Below, one piece after another: positions 17,001-26,081 of a stretch of DNA of 64,000 bases. The stretch's first letter is position 1, and each line of letters opens with the position of its first letter. The DNA comes from Mesorhizobium helmanticense (GTDB taxonomy: Bacteria > Pseudomonadota > Alphaproteobacteria > Rhizobiales > Rhizobiaceae), in contig NZ_PZJX01000025.1 in assembly GCF_003034915.1 (NCBI RefSeq), positions 124,001 to 188,000 on the forward strand, in the 5' to 3' direction. A program made the translations under genes and the position numbers. The notes beneath the pieces are model-generated. The model was not told the origin of the DNA. It saw nothing but the letters and a program-made list of their open reading frames with translations, and searched no databases.

Positions 17001-17261
17001 ATGCTCACCAAACACATTCTGCCCATCGCCCTTGCGGCGGGCACCCTGATGTTGTCGAGCACCGGTTCGCAGGCGATGCCGGTGGCAAGGCCAGGCGCGG
17101 CCCAGATCCCCGTCGAAACGGTCGGCTGGCGATGCGGCCCCGGCTGGCACATCAACAATTGGGGCAATTGCGTGCCGAACCGGCGGTTTCGCCCAGTCCA
17201 CCGTTGGCATCGAGGCGTCTGGTTTCATCACCGCTGGCACCCCGGGTACTGGGCCCGGTAG
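17001..17261 (+). CDS. Small secreted Cys/His/Trp-rich protein (GCG-CRPN type)
   Basis: 86 residues from ATG 17001, chosen over ATG 16986 because GGAG lies 9 bases upstream and the signal peptide (MLTKHILPIALAAGTLMLSSTGSQA) then starts normally. The mature protein is only about 60 residues, with the CGPGWH...WGNCVPNRR motif and a His/Trp/Arg-rich tail (HRWHRGVWFHHRWHPGYW). Proteins with this motif are common, short and exported in rhizobia; their function is unknown. Metal binding or envelope association is possible from composition only. A terminator hairpin follows. Confidence 0.7.
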   Translation: MLTKHILPIALAAGTLMLSSTGSQAMPVARPGAAQIPVETVGWRCGPGWHINNWGNCVPNRRFRPVHRWHRGVWFHHRWHPGYWAR

Positions 17262-17275
17262 GCGCTGACGGGTCG

Positions 17276-17307
17276 AAAAAGCGCCCGCGTCGGATAAGGC
17301 GCGGGCG
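17276..17307 (-). terminator. Rho-independent terminator for the LacI-family gene
   Basis: CGCCCGCG (17282-17289) pairs with CGCGGGCG (17300-17307). Read on the minus strand the stem is followed by CTTTTTC. It lies 14 bases beyond the stop of the leftward gene and could also stop rightward transcripts of the small secreted protein gene. Confidence 0.75.
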
Positions 17308-17320
17308 TTCCTGTCGCGCT

Positions 17321-18328
17321 CTATCCCTGTGGCGTGAGCCCGCCGCAACTCTCCCGCACGATCAGCCTCGGCGCGATGAATTCCATTCCGAACTTGACTT
17401 CGATATTGCCCTCGACCAGGCCGATCAGATGTCTGGTCGCACTGTTGCCCAGTTCCTCGGTGGGCTGGGCGACCGTCGTCAGGCGAGGGACGGTGTATTG
17501 GCCCTCCAGAATGTTGTCGTAGGCGACAACAGCAAGATCCCCGGGGATGTTCAACCCGACATCCGCCGCGGCGCGCAGAATGCTGATGCCGGCAAGATCG
17601 TAGCTGGCAAAGATCGCGCTCGGCCTGTCCGGCCCCGACAATATGGTGCGCGCGAGCGCATGCGACGACTGCCGGTCATATTCGTCGCTGTGATGGAGAA
17701 CCGGCTTCAGGCCCGCTTCGGTCATCGCATGCGCATAGCCGCGCGCGCGCTCGCTGGCGATGCGCGCCGGTCCGCAAAGTGCTGCTATGTCGGTATGCCC
17801 GAGCGAGAGCAGATGGCGGGTCGCGGTGATGGCGCCGGCAAAGCTGTCCGTCGCCAGAAGAAAGGCGTTCGGGGCGTAATTGATACGGCGATCGAGCAGG
17901 ATGAACGGAACAGCAATCTCCGGAAACAGGGCGGTCAATTCTTCGGAACTGCTGCCGCTGATCAGGATCAGCCCGTCGACCTGCCGGTCGAGGAATGTAT
18001 GGACGTAGCGCAGCTCGCGTTGCGCGTCCTGCTCGCTATTGCCAAGCACAAGCGTGTATCCAAGCAGGTCGGCGCAGTTCTCGATCACCCGGGCCAGTTC
18101 GGCATAGAATGGGTTGGAGATATCGGGCACGATCAGGCCGAGAACGCGCGATCGCTGTCCTCGCAGCGCCTGCGCGACGCGGTTTGGACGGTAGCCGAGC
18201 GCGGCGATGGCGTCGAGCACGCGTTGCCGGGTCTCGGCCGCGACAGGCCGCGGGCCGTCATTGACGACATAGCTGACGACGGCTGTCGAAGTCCCTGCGC
18301 GCCTTGCAACGTCTGATCGGGTGACCAT
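17321..18328 (-). CDS. LacI-family transcriptional regulator
   Basis: 335 residues from MVTRSDVARRAGTSTAVVSYVVNDGPRPV, the standard LacI helix-turn-helix and hinge (RVAQALRGQRSR), followed by a periplasmic-binding-protein-like sensor domain (GLIVPDISNPFYAELARVIE). The ATG at 18328 overlaps the stop of the upstream alpha/beta-hydrolase gene by one base. It probably represses the divergent nucleoside-hydrolase operon in the absence of a sugar or nucleoside ligand, through an operator in the 19213-19398 gap. Confidence 0.9.
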   Translation of the reverse strand: MVTRSDVARRAGTSTAVVSYVVNDGPRPVAAETRQRVLDAIAALGYRPNRVAQALRGQRSRVLGLIVPDISNPFYAELARVIENCADLLGYTLVLGNSEQDAQRELRYVHTFLDRQVDGLILISGSSSEELTALFPEIAVPFILLDRRINYAPNAFLLATDSFAGAITATRHLLSLGHTDIAALCGPARIASERARGYAHAMTEAGLKPVLHHSDEYDRQSSHALARTILSGPDRPSAIFASYDLAGISILRAAADVGLNIPGDLAVVAYDNILEGQYTVPRLTTVAQPTEELGNSATRHLIGLVEGNIEVKFGMEFIAPRLIVRESCGGLTPQG

Positions 18329-19212
18329 CAGGCCCAGCATTCCTGCATGTGATCCATGACCTTCCTCAAGAAGGAGCTCTCCTTGTCGGCATAGCCGCTG
18401 ATCGCCGTGAAATGGTCGCGGCCCTCTTGTGGCAGGGGCTTTGCATCATTGCCTTTGGCCTGCCAGGCCGCGCAGAATTCCTGCGACTGCCGCCAGAACT
18501 CGGCGCTCTCGTTCGAACCCCAGCTGACGAGCAGCGGTATCCCGTTCTCCGGCACATGCAGTATCGGGCTGTTGCGCCTGATCTGCTGGCCGTTGAACTG
18601 GATCTTCGGCTGGATCCAGGTGTACCGGAAAGGCTCGATGTCGTAGAGGCCGCTGATCGGACAGGCTCCCTTGATGACGTCCGCCGGCAGCCCGTACTCG
18701 TTGACCCAATCGGTCACCGCCATCATCGCGGTCAGGTGGCCGCCGGCGGAATTGCCCGTCACATAAATCCGGTTGCTGTCGGCGCCGAAGGTCGCGGCGT
18801 TCTTGTAGGTCCAGGCGATCGCCGCCCGACACTGACGCACAATCTCGTCGACGGTGACCTTCGGGCACACATCGTAGTCGATGATGACGGTGGTCACGTC
18901 ATTGCCGGTGAAACCCTTGGCCACCCAGATGTAGTTTTCCTTTTTCAGGCGGCCATCGAACCAGTAGCCGCCATGGATGAAGATCACGATCGGGGCGTTG
19001 GCCGTGCTGGCCGGATAGATGTCGAGCTTTTCCATCCGCGTCGGCCCGTAATAGACATCCGGCGTGCGGCTGAGGGTTTTTCTCGCCTCTTCAGCCTCGG
19101 CGATCCGGCCGGCAATGATTTTCTCGAAGGCCTTCGGATCGTCTATCCTGAGCTCCGGCCTGTATTCCCAGTCGAGCTGTTCCTGCGTTTCGAACTGGCG
19201 GTACAGCGGCAT
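18328..19212 (-). CDS. Alpha/beta hydrolase, esterase/arylformamidase-like
   Basis: 294 residues. The oxyanion-hole motif is HGGYW (near residue 95), the nucleophile elbow is GNSAGGH and a late Asp/His pair (GRDHFTAISG) completes the expected triad. The HGGYW form is typical of the carboxylesterase/kynurenine-formamidase-like group. The start at 19212 is set by GAGGA 9 bases upstream; the longer frame would begin with TTG. It is co-transcribed with the LacI gene and divergent from the nucleoside-hydrolase operon, so it may act on an ester or N-formyl group of the imported compound (inference). Confidence 0.82.
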   Translation of the reverse strand: MPLYRQFETQEQLDWEYRPELRIDDPKAFEKIIAGRIAEAEEARKTLSRTPDVYYGPTRMEKLDIYPASTANAPIVIFIHGGYWFDGRLKKENYIWVAKGFTGNDVTTVIIDYDVCPKVTVDEIVRQCRAAIAWTYKNAATFGADSNRIYVTGNSAGGHLTAMMAVTDWVNEYGLPADVIKGACPISGLYDIEPFRYTWIQPKIQFNGQQIRRNSPILHVPENGIPLLVSWGSNESAEFWRQSQEFCAAWQAKGNDAKPLPQEGRDHFTAISGYADKESSFLRKVMDHMQECWA

Positions 19213-19398
19213 TCGAAAAGTCCTCTTCAAAAAAACCGACGGTCGGCAGATTGGTGTAACGGACCTATCACGTCGGGCTCGCGCTTCGAAGCTCCGTCTC
19301 GCGCCGATGTTTCGGCCAACTGGCTTGCAACCATCATTCTACTCGTGTAGATAGCAGGCAGGCATGGTTCTGTCGAGCGTCTGGACGGGTCGCGGTTA
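19213..19398. promoter_or_regulatory. Divergent promoter region with LacI-type operator candidate
   Basis: 186 bases between the divergent hydrolase genes. GCTTCGAAGC (19283-19292) is a perfect palindrome with a central CG, the hallmark of LacI-family operators. It lies about 70 bases from the leftward start and 107 from the rightward start. No clear -35/-10 pair was identified. Confidence 0.35.
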
Positions 19399-20400
19399 AT
19401 GGCATCGATGATTGATCTCCTCCATGATTGCGACCCGGGAAACGACGACGCGCTCGCCATCCTGGCAGCACTCGGACACCCGGCGGTCCGTCTTCTCGCC
19501 GTGACGACAGGCGCCGGCCATCTTTCCAGCGACCGCACCGCCATCAATGCCGCGATCACCGTCGCCATGGCCCACCCACTGGCTGCGCCGGTATGCGAGG
19601 GTTCTGTCGGGCCGCTGCTTCGCGAACGTCTGATCGCCCGCGTCCTCGACATGGAGAGCGCACTCGATCCGGTTCGCGACGATCTTGCGCGCGTCGAGCT
19701 CGACCCGCAGCATTCCGTCGACCGCATCGCAGCCGAGGCCGCCGCGCGGCCCGGCCTGACCATCGTCGCGACCGGACCGCTGACCAATATCGCCCTGACG
19801 CTGCGCCGCTACCCCCATATCCAGCCGCTGATCGGCAGGATTGTTACCCTTAGCGGTGCCTGGGGCCTGGGGACAAAATCGGCGGCGGCCGAGTGGAACA
19901 TACTGTGCGATCCCGAGGCGGCGGCCATCGTCTATGGCTCCGGCATTCCCCTGACCATGGTGCCGGTGGACGCGAGTGGGACAGTGCCGATCACGCCCGC
20001 GCTGATCGATCGCGTAGCAGCGCTCCGCGCCCCGGTTGCCAAGCTGGCGGCGGAATTGCTGGCGTCGCTGCGTTCGACACACCGGCCGAATGTCCTGACG
20101 CCGATCGAAACGCCGCTGCACGATCCCTGTGCCGTGCTCGTGGCGGCGCAGCCGGGCATTGCGAAGACCGTCAAGGCCCGCGTCGATATCGAGACGGCGC
20201 CGGGGCTGAATTACGGCCGCACGGTCGTCGATTTTCACGGCCGGTCCGTCACTCCAGCCAATTGCGACGTCGTCATCGAGTTCGACGTCGACGCCACGCA
20301 AGAGGCGCTCATCGCGTCGATCGCCGCGATTGCGGCACTCCAGCCCGGCGATCTCGAGAGCGGCAACGCAATTCCAGCAGCAGCACATCAAACGACATAA
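19399..20400 (+). CDS. Nucleoside hydrolase (inosine-uridine preferring family)
   Basis: 333 residues (an internal ATG at 19408 is an alternative start). The N-terminal DCDPGNDDA is the calcium-binding Asp cluster of the family, and later landmarks are TGPLTNIAL and AEWNILCDPEAAAIV. The enzyme cleaves the N-glycosidic bond of a ribonucleoside to base plus ribose in the cytoplasm. It is the first gene of an operon with a BMP-type nucleoside importer, so it most likely acts on the imported compound. Which nucleoside cannot be read from sequence. Confidence 0.9.
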   Translation: MASMIDLLHDCDPGNDDALAILAALGHPAVRLLAVTTGAGHLSSDRTAINAAITVAMAHPLAAPVCEGSVGPLLRERLIARVLDMESALDPVRDDLARVELDPQHSVDRIAAEAAARPGLTIVATGPLTNIALTLRRYPHIQPLIGRIVTLSGAWGLGTKSAAAEWNILCDPEAAAIVYGSGIPLTMVPVDASGTVPITPALIDRVAALRAPVAKLAAELLASLRSTHRPNVLTPIETPLHDPCAVLVAAQPGIAKTVKARVDIETAPGLNYGRTVVDFHGRSVTPANCDVVIEFDVDATQEALIASIAAIAALQPGDLESGNAIPAAAHQTT

Positions 20401-20409
20401 CAAGGGAAC

Positions 20410-21429
20410 ATGATGATGATGACAATCCTATCGAAATCATTGGCCAGCGTTGCCGGCGCATTGCTGTCCGTCTCGATCCTGGCCGGCGCGGCGAACGCGG
20501 CCGACAAGCTCAGCGCCGTCTATGTGATGAGCGACAATCTGGGCGACATGGGTTTCAACGACAATGCCGCGACCGGCTTTGCGCGCGCCGAAAAAGATGG
20601 CGTGCGCACGCGTCTGCTGCAGGCCTCGCCGAGCGATCCACAACTGTGGCGGCAGAACCTGGAAGCGGTCTCCAATTCCGGCGAATGGAGCATCATCTTC
20701 ACCGGGCCGAACATGCACGACAATCTGGCGGCGGTCGCGCCCCAGCATCCCGAACAGAAATATGTCTTCTTCGACGATCAGCTGGATCTGCCGAACGTCC
20801 TTTCGGTGAAATACGCGCAGAATGAGGGCTCCTATCTCGCCGGCGCGCTCGCCGCGATCGCGGCGACGGACAAGGCCGATTTCCCGCTGTCCTCCGGCGA
20901 GCCGAAGATCGCCGTGGTTGCCGGCATGGATCTGCCGGTCATCCAGGACTTCATCGTCGGCTTCAAGCAGGGCGCCAAGACCGTCGTGCCCAATATCGAG
21001 GTCCAGGTGATTTTCATCGGCAATTTCAACGACGCCCAGAAGGCCTATGACCTTACCAAGACCGCCATCGAAAATGGCGCCAACGTCGTCTACAACGTGG
21101 CCGGTCCGGCAGGCCTTGGCATATTGAAAGGCGCGGCTGACGCCAAGAAATATGCCATCGGCGTCGATTCCGATCAGAACGGACTGCACCCGGAGAATGT
21201 CATCGCTTCGATGCTGAAGCAGATCGGCAACTCGATCTACGATTCGATCGGCCAGGTCCGCGACGGCAAGGCCGAGTTCGGCAAGCTCAAGATCTATGGC
21301 CTGGCCAATGATGGTGTCGGTCTGGTCTACAACGATGCCCTGGTGCCGGCATCGGTAAAGGCGAAGATCGACGAGGCGAAGGCGAAAGTCGTCAGCGGCG
21401 AGCTTAAGGTCGAGACCGCCTTCAAGTAG
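20410..21429 (+). CDS. BMP-family (Bmp/Med) substrate-binding lipoprotein-like protein
   Basis: 339 residues. The start carries four successive ATG codons, so the exact first residue is uncertain. A Sec signal peptide ends at ANA; there is no lipobox Cys, unlike PnrA/TmpC lipoproteins of spirochaetes. The mature part has the BMP pattern (DNLGDMGFNDNAATGF, then NVVYNVAGPAGLGILKGA and IGVDSDQNGLHPENVIASM). Family members bind purine nucleosides. It supplies substrate to the two permeases and the double ATPase downstream. Confidence 0.9.
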   Translation: MMMMTILSKSLASVAGALLSVSILAGAANAADKLSAVYVMSDNLGDMGFNDNAATGFARAEKDGVRTRLLQASPSDPQLWRQNLEAVSNSGEWSIIFTGPNMHDNLAAVAPQHPEQKYVFFDDQLDLPNVLSVKYAQNEGSYLAGALAAIAATDKADFPLSSGEPKIAVVAGMDLPVIQDFIVGFKQGAKTVVPNIEVQVIFIGNFNDAQKAYDLTKTAIENGANVVYNVAGPAGLGILKGAADAKKYAIGVDSDQNGLHPENVIASMLKQIGNSIYDSIGQVRDGKAEFGKLKIYGLANDGVGLVYNDALVPASVKAKIDEAKAKVVSGELKVETAFK

Positions 21430-21487
21430 ACTTGTAAAACAGATGGGTGGGTTCGCTCCCGCCCATCGCCTTGTTGGCGGACTTGCA

Positions 21488-23026
21488 ATGACCGGCCCGG
21501 ATGAAATCCTGCACCTTTCGGCCATCGCCAAGACATTCGGCGAGAAGGTGGCGCTGCGGGATGTCGAGCTGAGCGTCCGGCGCGGCGAAGTCCATGTCAT
21601 CTGCGGCGAGAACGGCGCCGGCAAGTCGACCTTGATGAATATTCTGGCCGGCATCCACCAGCCGAGCGCGGGTGTCATCCAACTCGACGGCCGCAAGGTC
21701 GAGATCGCCAGCCCGATCGTCGCCAGCCGGCTCGGCATCGGCATGGTCCACCAGCATTTTACCCTGGTTCCGTCGATGACGGTCGCGGAAAACGTCTTCC
21801 TCGGCCGGCACCTGACCCGCCTGGGAATCTTCTCCGATCGCCAGGCAATGATTGCGCAGGCCGCGGCACTCATCGAACGCTACAATTTCGGTCTCGATCC
21901 GCGGACGCCGGTGCGCGAACTCTCAGTCGGACAACGTCAGCGCGTCGAGATCCTCAAGGCGCTGGCATTCGACGCGAAGCTGCTGATCCTGGATGAACCG
22001 ACGGCGGTGCTGACGCCTCCGGAAGTCGACGAACTGATCGGTGTCATCGATGGGCTGCGTTCTCGCGGCCGCACGATCCTTTTCATCACCCACAAGCTGC
22101 GTGAGGTGAAGGCGGTGTCCGACCGGGTGACGGTGCTGCGGCACGGCAAAACCATATCGACCCACTTCACGCGCGACGTCAGCGAGGCCGATATCGCCCG
22201 CGACATGGTCGGCCGCGATGTCTTTCTGGTCGGCCGCGCCGGCCGGCCGCGCACGCGCGCCTTCGGCCCGACCAGGCTTAGGCTTCGCCACGTCGCAATA
22301 ACCAATGCCGCCGGAAGGCGGCTGCTCGACGATGCTTCGTTCGAGGTCCGCGCCGGCGAGATCTTCGGCATCGCCGGCGTTGACGGCAACGGCCAGACCG
22401 AACTGTCGGAAGTCATCGCCGGCTTCACCGACATCCAGGCCGGATCGATCGAATTCGACGGCCGCGACGTCACCGCTGTCGGCGTCCCGGGCCGCCAGAA
22501 GGCGGGCCTCGGCTTCGTACCGGAAGACCGCCTCGATCGCGGCCTCAGCGTCACCATGAGCGTCGGCGAGAACCTCGCCGCGACCAACTATGCGCTGGCA
22601 GGCCTGACCAGGCACGGGTTCGTGCGCACCGACAGGGTCGAGGCCTTCACCGCAGGCAAGATCGCGGAGTTCGACATTCGCGGCGCGCAGCCCTCGACAC
22701 CGGCCGGCAGCCTGTCGGGCGGCAACATGCAGAAGGTCGTCATCGCCCGCGAACTCAATCGCGATCCGCCGCTTCTCGTGGTCAGCCAGCCGACGCGTGG
22801 CCTCGACATCGGCGCTGCCGAGTTCATCTACGAGCGCATCATGGCGGCGGCCGACCGCGGCCGCGCCGTCCTGTTGATATCGTCGGAACTGTCCGAGATC
22901 CTGGCGCTCTCCGACAGGATCGGCGTGATGTATTCGGGCAAGCTGCTGCGGGTTCTCGAACGCAGCGCCGCCGACGAAGTGACGATCGGTGCGCTGATGA
23001 ACGGCTCCGTCGGGGCGGTCAACTGA
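21488..23026 (+). CDS. Nucleoside-type ABC importer ATPase with two nucleotide-binding domains
   Basis: 512 residues from ATG 21488 (MTGPDEILHLSAIAKTFG); the open frame begins upstream but is unlike the family. Domain 1 has Walker A GENGAGKST and signature LSVGQRQRVE; domain 2 has a degenerate Walker A (GVDGNGQTE) and signature LSGGNMQK. This is the RbsA/NupA-like architecture in which the second site is catalytically weak. The stop overlaps the following permease start by one base. Confidence 0.9.
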   Translation: MTGPDEILHLSAIAKTFGEKVALRDVELSVRRGEVHVICGENGAGKSTLMNILAGIHQPSAGVIQLDGRKVEIASPIVASRLGIGMVHQHFTLVPSMTVAENVFLGRHLTRLGIFSDRQAMIAQAAALIERYNFGLDPRTPVRELSVGQRQRVEILKALAFDAKLLILDEPTAVLTPPEVDELIGVIDGLRSRGRTILFITHKLREVKAVSDRVTVLRHGKTISTHFTRDVSEADIARDMVGRDVFLVGRAGRPRTRAFGPTRLRLRHVAITNAAGRRLLDDASFEVRAGEIFGIAGVDGNGQTELSEVIAGFTDIQAGSIEFDGRDVTAVGVPGRQKAGLGFVPEDRLDRGLSVTMSVGENLAATNYALAGLTRHGFVRTDRVEAFTAGKIAEFDIRGAQPSTPAGSLSGGNMQKVVIARELNRDPPLLVVSQPTRGLDIGAAEFIYERIMAAADRGRAVLLISSELSEILALSDRIGVMYSGKLLRVLERSAADEVTIGALMNGSVGAVN

Positions 23027-24054
23027 TGCGCCGCGCCGTCGTCGACTTGCTGAAGGCCATTCGCGCGCCGGTCGCCGCGATCGCGCTGACCCTTGCCATC
23101 GGCTTCGTGCTGGTTGCCGCCATCACCGACGAACCGGTCCGCGCTTATCGCGATCTGCTCTTCGCCAATTTCGATTCCCTCGGCAATTTCGCCCTGTTCC
23201 TCAACCGTGCCACGCCTCTGACGCTGATCGCGCTGGGGGTGATCTTCTCGTTCCGTGCCGGCGTCTTCAATGTCGGCGGTGAAGGCCAGCTCTATGCCGG
23301 CGCGATTGCCGCCACTGTGGTCGGTGTCTTCCTGTCCGGCCTGCCGGCGATCGTGCTGTTTCCGCTTGCGGTCGCGGCGGGCATTCTGGCCGGTGCATTC
23401 CTCGGCTGGATTCCAGCGGTGCTGAAGGTCAGGCTTGCCGTCGACGAGGTCGTGACAACGCTGATGCTGAACATCATCGTGCTGTTGTTCACCTCCTATC
23501 TCGCCAATCAGGTCATCCGCGACCCGACCAGCTACGGCGCGGTCAGCCAGATGCTGCCGCAGAAGATATGGCTTCCGGCGTTCCCGGGCGTGCCCGGCGC
23601 CACCAGCGGCATCATCGTTGCCGTCCTGCTTTCCATCGTCAGCTGGGTGGCTCTCTTCAGGACGGAATGGGGCGCGCAGCTGCGTGCATCCGGCACCAAT
23701 CTGCGCTTTGCCAGGACGATCGGCGTTCCCGCCGACAGGCGCATCATCACGGCGATGCTCCTGGCCGGCGGTTTTGGCGGCCTCGCCGGCACGCTCTACG
23801 TTCTCGGGATCGGCCACCGCTTCGAGCAGAATTTCTCGCCTGACTACGGGCTGGTCGGCCTCACCTGCGCCCTCCTGGCCCGCATCCATCCCATCGGCGC
23901 GCTGGCGACGGCATTGTTCTATGCCATGATCATCAACGGCGCCGCCTATATGCAGATCTCCACCGACGTGCCGCGCTCGCTCGTCGATCTCCTCACCGGC
24001 CTTCTCGTGCTGTTGATGACGGCGCGGCTTGGCCTCCGGCAGCGGCAGGGCTAG
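23026..24054 (+). CDS. Nucleoside-type ABC importer permease 1
   Basis: 342 residues with about eight to ten hydrophobic segments and the BPD_transp_2 signature FNVGGEGQLYAGA near residue 82 and VDEVVTTLMLNIIV near residue 140. This is the NupB/YufP-like inner-membrane subunit. Its start overlaps the ATPase stop (TGATG). Confidence 0.9.
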   Translation: MRRAVVDLLKAIRAPVAAIALTLAIGFVLVAAITDEPVRAYRDLLFANFDSLGNFALFLNRATPLTLIALGVIFSFRAGVFNVGGEGQLYAGAIAATVVGVFLSGLPAIVLFPLAVAAGILAGAFLGWIPAVLKVRLAVDEVVTTLMLNIIVLLFTSYLANQVIRDPTSYGAVSQMLPQKIWLPAFPGVPGATSGIIVAVLLSIVSWVALFRTEWGAQLRASGTNLRFARTIGVPADRRIITAMLLAGGFGGLAGTLYVLGIGHRFEQNFSPDYGLVGLTCALLARIHPIGALATALFYAMIINGAAYMQISTDVPRSLVDLLTGLLVLLMTARLGLRQRQG

Positions 24055-24060
24055 AGCGGC

Positions 24061-25023
24061 ATGGCCTACATCTCGTTCCTCGCCTCGGTGCTCGAGCAAT
24101 CCTCGCCGATCATGCTGGCGGCTCTCGCGGCGATGATCACGCTGCGCGCCAACATCCTCAACGTCGCCGTGGAAGGGATGATGCTGGTCGGCGCCTTCAC
24201 CGCCATCGCCGTAGGCAATGCATCGGGGAGTGCCGCGCTTGCGCTTTTGTGCGCTCTGGTCGCGGCAATCGTCATGTCCCAGCTTCTGGCGCTGATGACC
24301 TTGCGGTTTTCCGCGGATTTCATCGTTGCCGGCCTCGGCATCAACCTTCTGGCCGCCGGTGGCAGCCTGTTCGCACTGGAATGGTTCTACCGCAGCCCGG
24401 GCGGCCTGCGACCGATCACCTTCCCCGATCTCTGGCATATTCCGGCCGGCGCGCTTTCCTGGCTGCCGGTGCTCGGTCCGGCGCTGGAGGGGCAGAGCAT
24501 CATCGTCGTGCTCTCCTTCCTGGCCGTGCCGGCATGCTTCGTCTTCCTCTACAAGACGCCGACCGGCTACTATCTGCGCGCTTCGGGCGAGGACGAACAC
24601 GCGGCCCGCTCGGCCGGTATCGACGTCGCGCGCATGAAGGCGCTGGCGCTCGCCATAAGCGGATTGCTGGCCGGTCTGGCCGGTGCGCAGATCTCGATGG
24701 ACAAGCTTCACTTCTTCCTCCCCGAAATGACCAGCGGCCGCGGCTTCATTGGCCTCGCCGCGACCCTGTTCAGCGGCGGCCTGCCCTGGACGACGGCTGC
24801 CGCGGCCGTGCTGTTCGGCTTCTTCGGCGCTCTGGGAGACCGCCTTCAGGCGCTCGACATCCCCTCGCAGTTCGTCCTGATGCTGCCTTATCTCGCGGCC
24901 ATTCTCGGACTGACATTCGCGCGCTGGCGGCTTCACATCCGCAACCGGCCGGCCAGGATACTCAAGCCGCAGGCGACGAGCGAGCCGTCCGGTTCGCACC
25001 GTGCGGACCTCGAACCATCATGA
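24061..25023 (+). CDS. Nucleoside-type ABC importer permease 2
   Basis: 320 residues; hydrophobic throughout except a polar C-terminal tail. The landmarks ILNVAVEGMMLVGAF and FSADFIVAGLGINLLA match the NupC/YufQ-like partner permease. It starts six bases after the first permease gene. The last 30 residues (ATSEPSGSHRADLEPS) are polar and probably cytoplasmic. Confidence 0.9.
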   Translation: MAYISFLASVLEQSSPIMLAALAAMITLRANILNVAVEGMMLVGAFTAIAVGNASGSAALALLCALVAAIVMSQLLALMTLRFSADFIVAGLGINLLAAGGSLFALEWFYRSPGGLRPITFPDLWHIPAGALSWLPVLGPALEGQSIIVVLSFLAVPACFVFLYKTPTGYYLRASGEDEHAARSAGIDVARMKALALAISGLLAGLAGAQISMDKLHFFLPEMTSGRGFIGLAATLFSGGLPWTTAAAAVLFGFFGALGDRLQALDIPSQFVLMLPYLAAILGLTFARWRLHIRNRPARILKPQATSEPSGSHRADLEPS

Positions 25024-25040
25024 CGCAAGGCGCCTGACAG

Positions 25041-25967
25041 ATGCAGGGACAAGACGGCTTCGTGTTTCATTTCGGCGGCCATGCGCCCTCAAGAACCGTG
25101 CGGTCCGGCGAGGTCTTCACCGTGTTCACCGAGGACTGCTTCTGCGGCAAGCTGACCGATGTCGACGGCCGGCCGCGCGAAGTGGCGCCCTACCCGAAAG
25201 TCAATCCGCTGACCGGGCCGATTGCCGTCGACGGCGTCGTGGCGGGTGACATTCTCGCCATCCGCCTGATCGCGCTGGAGCCCGCTCGCGACTGGGGTGT
25301 CGCGACGATCTCGCCGGATTTCGGCCTGCTCTCGGGCACGCGTGCCAATCCGAACCTGCAGCGGCCGCAGGACGAGCGCGTCTGGATCTGGACCTTCGAT
25401 CCCGGCCGGACGTCGCTCACGACACCGACGCGCTCCGGCCCCCCGCTGCAGGTGCCTTTCCGGCCGTTTCATGGAACGCTCGGTGTCGCGCCGGCGCATG
25501 GCGAAGTTCGTCTCGGCGTCGTCCCCGGCGACTTCGGCGGCAATCTCGACATCCCGGATCTCGGACCGGGCACTACGCTCTACCTGCGCGCCAATGTCGA
25601 TGGCGGGCAGGTCTATATCGGTGACGGCCACTATGCGCAGGGTGACGGCGAGATATCAGGCACCGCGATCGAAGGCGCCTTCAACACCACGCTTTCGATC
25701 GACCGGCTTGCGCCGGAAGAGGGCTTCGATTGGCCGAGGCTGGAAACCGCGAGCCATATCGGCGTCATCGGCTGCGCGCGACCTGTCGACGATGCCGTCC
25801 GCATCGCCGCATCCGGTCTGGTCCGCTGGGTCGCGCGGCGGACAGGGCTGGACCTGATGGACGCGCACCAGCTCGTCAGCCAATGCTGCAAACTGCGCAT
25901 CGGCAATCTGGTCAACCCGTCTTTCAGCGTGCTGTGCTCGATACCAAAGCGCGCTTTGCCTGCTTGA
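25041..25967 (+). CDS. Acetamidase/formamidase-family hydrolase
   Basis: 308 residues. The family pattern is visible as DCFCGKLTD, NPLTGPIAVDGVVAGD, GDFGGNLDIPDL and YIGDGHYAQGDGEISGTAIE. Known members hydrolyse formamide or acetamide to ammonia and formate or acetate, using metal. In this operon it follows a nucleoside importer and hydrolase, so its substrate may be a ring-opened or formamido product of the released base (inference). The gene closes the rightward operon; a tRNA gene on the other strand follows. Confidence 0.85.
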   Translation: MQGQDGFVFHFGGHAPSRTVRSGEVFTVFTEDCFCGKLTDVDGRPREVAPYPKVNPLTGPIAVDGVVAGDILAIRLIALEPARDWGVATISPDFGLLSGTRANPNLQRPQDERVWIWTFDPGRTSLTTPTRSGPPLQVPFRPFHGTLGVAPAHGEVRLGVVPGDFGGNLDIPDLGPGTTLYLRANVDGGQVYIGDGHYAQGDGEISGTAIEGAFNTTLSIDRLAPEEGFDWPRLETASHIGVIGCARPVDDAVRIAASGLVRWVARRTGLDLMDAHQLVSQCCKLRIGNLVNPSFSVLCSIPKRALPA

Positions 25968-26005
25968 AGGCAATCTGAAAGAGCGTGATTGCGGGATGAA
26001 ACAAC

Positions 26006-26081
26006 TGGTGCCGCTTAGGTGACTCGAACACCTGACCCCATCATTACGAATGATGTGCTCTACCAACTGAGCTAAAGCGGC
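26006..26081 (-). tRNA. tRNA-Thr (anticodon CGU)
   Basis: A 76-base cloverleaf with encoded CCA. The acceptor stem is GCCGCTT/AAGCGGC, the anticodon stem CATCA/TGATG with loop TTCGTAA (anticodon CGT), and the T-loop GTTCGAGTC. No integrase or att-like duplication is visible nearby. Confidence 0.97.

Noticed and set aside
22828..24999. 723-codon open frame on the minus strand
   Set aside because: It is antisense to well-supported ABC ATPase and permease genes and its translation is low-complexity, Arg/Asp/Gln-rich text typical of antisense frames in GC-rich DNA.
26006..26081. tRNA-Thr as an integration site of a genomic island
   Set aside because: No integrase, direct repeat of the tRNA 3' end or composition change was seen on either side.
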